Below are positions 32,123 to 33,357 of a stretch of 33,357 nucleotides of DNA, piece by piece. Numbering within the stretch: position 1 is the first letter of the stretch; every line of letters starts with the position of its first letter. The translations under genes and the position numbers were made by a program. The stretch lies in contig CAAGMI010000319.1 in NCBI GenBank assembly GCA_900771005.1, positions 1 through 33,357 on the forward strand, given 5' to 3'. This DNA comes from Rikenellaceae bacterium (GTDB lineage: Bacteria > Bacteroidota > Bacteroidia > Bacteroidales > UBA932). Under the pieces are notes generated by a model that saw only the letters and a list, made by a program, of their open reading frames with translations, was not told the origin of the DNA and did not search any database.

Positions 32123-32443
32123 ATGATGGTCGGCAAATACAAAGTCATAACCCTCTGCGGGAGCACACGTTTCAAGGAGCAGTTCTTTGAAGCGCAGAAA
32201 CGTCTTACCCTTGAAGGAAACATTGTAATCAGCGTCGGACTCTTCGGCCATTCCGGAGACGACGAGGTCTGGACGGAAGGCACCAAGGAGATGCTGGATG
32301 ATATGCACAAGCGTAAGATCGATATGGCGGATGAAATCTTCGTCATCAACGTTGGCGGTTATATTGGCAGCAGCACCAAGAGCGAGATTGAATACGCAAA
32401 GGCCAATGGCCGAACTGTAAGATATTTAGAACCGATTGAGTAA
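32123..32443 (+). CDS. Nucleoside 2-deoxyribosyltransferase-like small protein
   Basis: A protein of 106 residues from the ATG at 32123 (a second ATG follows at once). The N-terminal KVITLCGSTRF, the central DMADEIFVINVGGYIGSST and the ending EIEYAKANGRTVRYLE match the nucleoside 2-deoxyribosyltransferase-like Rossmann-type fold. True transferases exchange bases on deoxynucleosides, and relatives hydrolyse nucleotides. Whether this short protein keeps a catalytic Glu is not certain; E in KSEIEYA is a candidate. It starts 15 bases after the helicase gene and is probably the third gene of the same transcript, though its base composition resembles the core genome more than the helicase gene does. 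Function is inferred only. Confidence 0.7.
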   Translation: MMVGKYKVITLCGSTRFKEQFFEAQKRLTLEGNIVISVGLFGHSGDDEVWTEGTKEMLDDMHKRKIDMADEIFVINVGGYIGSSTKSEIEYAKANGRTVRYLEPIE

Positions 32444-32509
32444 TATGGACCAACCGAAAATAGTGCGAATAATCACTACGGTTTGTAGAAGAATATAACA
32501 GCAAGAACC

Positions 32510-33331
32510 ATGTTGAAACTTTCAAATGGACAATTACTTCCCGAGCTTGGTGCAGGGACATGGACACTCAGCGGAGACGTCGCTGTGGAAAATGTAAGCG
32601 CTGCACTCAAAGCCGGATTCCGCCTGATAGATACTGCCCAGATGTATGGGAACGAGGCAGAAGTCGGTAGGGGACTGGCCTTGAGCGGCATGCCGCGCTC
32701 AAGCTATATGGTTACCACCAAAGTAAGCAATGATATGATGCGCAAGGGGCCGGAAGCCGTGGATGCTTCTATCGTTGAAAGCCTGGACAAGCTCGGATGC
32801 GAATATCTTGATTTCCTGCTTGTGCACTGGCCGGTCAAGGATCGTATAAAGGATACCTGGCAGGTGATGGAGGAATATGTACGTCAGGGCAAGGTGCGCA
32901 GCATCGGGGTCTGCAATTTCAATCCGCATCACCTTGAAGACCTTCTGGCCTATGCCCGGATCAAGCCCGTTATGAATCAGATAGAACTTCACCCATTGCA
33001 TTCGCAGGAGGACAATGTGGCTTTCAACAAGGCATTGGACATACAGGTTCAAAGCTGGGGCCCTTTCGGCCACGGTATCGTGAATATGACAGACATCCCG
33101 GAGATAAAGGAAATAGCCGCGCAATATGACCGGACCCCTTCCCAGATTATTCTCCGATGGATACTTCAACGTGGATTGGCATGCATCCCACGCGCCAAGA
33201 CAAGCCACTTCAAAGAAAACCTGGAGGTAATGGATTTCGAGCTTTCCGATGAGGATATGGCCAGAGTTTCGGCTCTTAACAAGAATCGGAGATCAAGCGA
33301 AGACGACAATCCTGAGGATTTCGCCTGGTGA
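32510..33331 (+). CDS. Aldo/keto reductase
   Basis: A 273-residue NADPH-dependent oxidoreductase of the AKR superfamily (TIM barrel). The catalytic tetrad is visible as D41, Y46 (DTAQMYGNE), K71 (TTKV) and H106 (LLVHWP). The family signatures GVCNFNPHHLE and the cofactor region IPRAKT near the C-terminus are present; the last motif has Arg-Ala where Lys-Ser is more usual, which could affect coenzyme binding. It resembles 2,5-diketo-gluconate reductase-like enzymes, but the substrate is not predictable. It begins 66 bases after the deoxyribosyltransferase-like gene and could be cotranscribed, though a functional link is doubtful. Confidence 0.93.
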   Translation: MLKLSNGQLLPELGAGTWTLSGDVAVENVSAALKAGFRLIDTAQMYGNEAEVGRGLALSGMPRSSYMVTTKVSNDMMRKGPEAVDASIVESLDKLGCEYLDFLLVHWPVKDRIKDTWQVMEEYVRQGKVRSIGVCNFNPHHLEDLLAYARIKPVMNQIELHPLHSQEDNVAFNKALDIQVQSWGPFGHGIVNMTDIPEIKEIAAQYDRTPSQIILRWILQRGLACIPRAKTSHFKENLEVMDFELSDEDMARVSALNKNRRSSEDDNPEDFAW

Positions 33332-33357
33332 TCGGGCTACAAGTTAATCATTAAAAA

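Noticed and set aside
29987..32443. Cassette as part of a recognisable integrated element
   Set aside because: No integrase, transposase, tRNA target or flanking direct repeat was seen at either side.

Overview
The window reads as chromosomal DNA of a member of the Bacteroidales (Bacteroidota), probably from a gut-type lineage. The evidence is the recurring Bacteroidota promoter element TAnnTTTG upstream of genes, the near absence of strong Shine-Dalgarno sequences, a Rho factor with a long Gln/Pro/Lys-rich insertion, an LptD of the Bacteroidota type, a single-chain L-serine dehydratase, and secreted glycosidase and esterase genes. Most of the window is ordinary, tightly packed core genome. 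I see no rRNA, tRNA, CRISPR array, transposase or integrase gene.

Layout. 1-1993 (minus): upp then mnmE, which lacks only its last base and stop codon at the window edge. 2071-7266: lpd (plus) converges on a minus-strand operon rho - nucleoside kinase - lplA; the lipoate ligase and the lipoyl-dependent dehydrogenase therefore sit side by side. 7338-11216: lptD (minus) and a cell-wall amidase (plus) diverge from a very compact start region. 11488-13553: dnaA and rpe, preceded by an AT-rich spacer with two strong inverted repeats. 13672-22932: a long plus-strand run ftsH - cdsA - psd - DUF456 protein - YugP-type zinc peptidase - a 1050-residue GH127/metallo-beta-lactamase-fold fusion - an APH-like kinase - a CBM9-like protein. 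22929-25879: nagB (minus), a secreted DUF4380-like protein (plus) and sdaA (minus). 25943-28436: BASS-type transporter, CE1-like esterase and low-molecular-weight tyrosine phosphatase. 28486-29587 (minus): a small outer-membrane barrel followed by a lipoprotein with a (Pro-Thr)7 tract.

The accessory part is 29588-32443. A 399-base spacer carries two tandem copies of the same interrupted palindrome (TGCTACG - 14 bases - CGTAGCA) and a degenerate half-site at the start of transcription of a compact three-gene cassette: a MazG-like nucleotide pyrophosphohydrolase, a GIY-YIG nuclease fused to a Schlafen group 3-type helicase (DUF2075), and a small nucleoside 2-deoxyribosyltransferase-like protein. 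The DNA here looks AT-richer than the flanking core genes. I infer a nucleotide-pool and nucleic-acid-directed defence or stress cassette; this is the best candidate for an undescribed system. An aldo/keto reductase closes the window.

The second notable object is the GH127-MBL fusion, in which both catalytic centres look complete. A smaller recurring theme is that three convergent gene ends have intrinsic terminators buried inside coding sequence.
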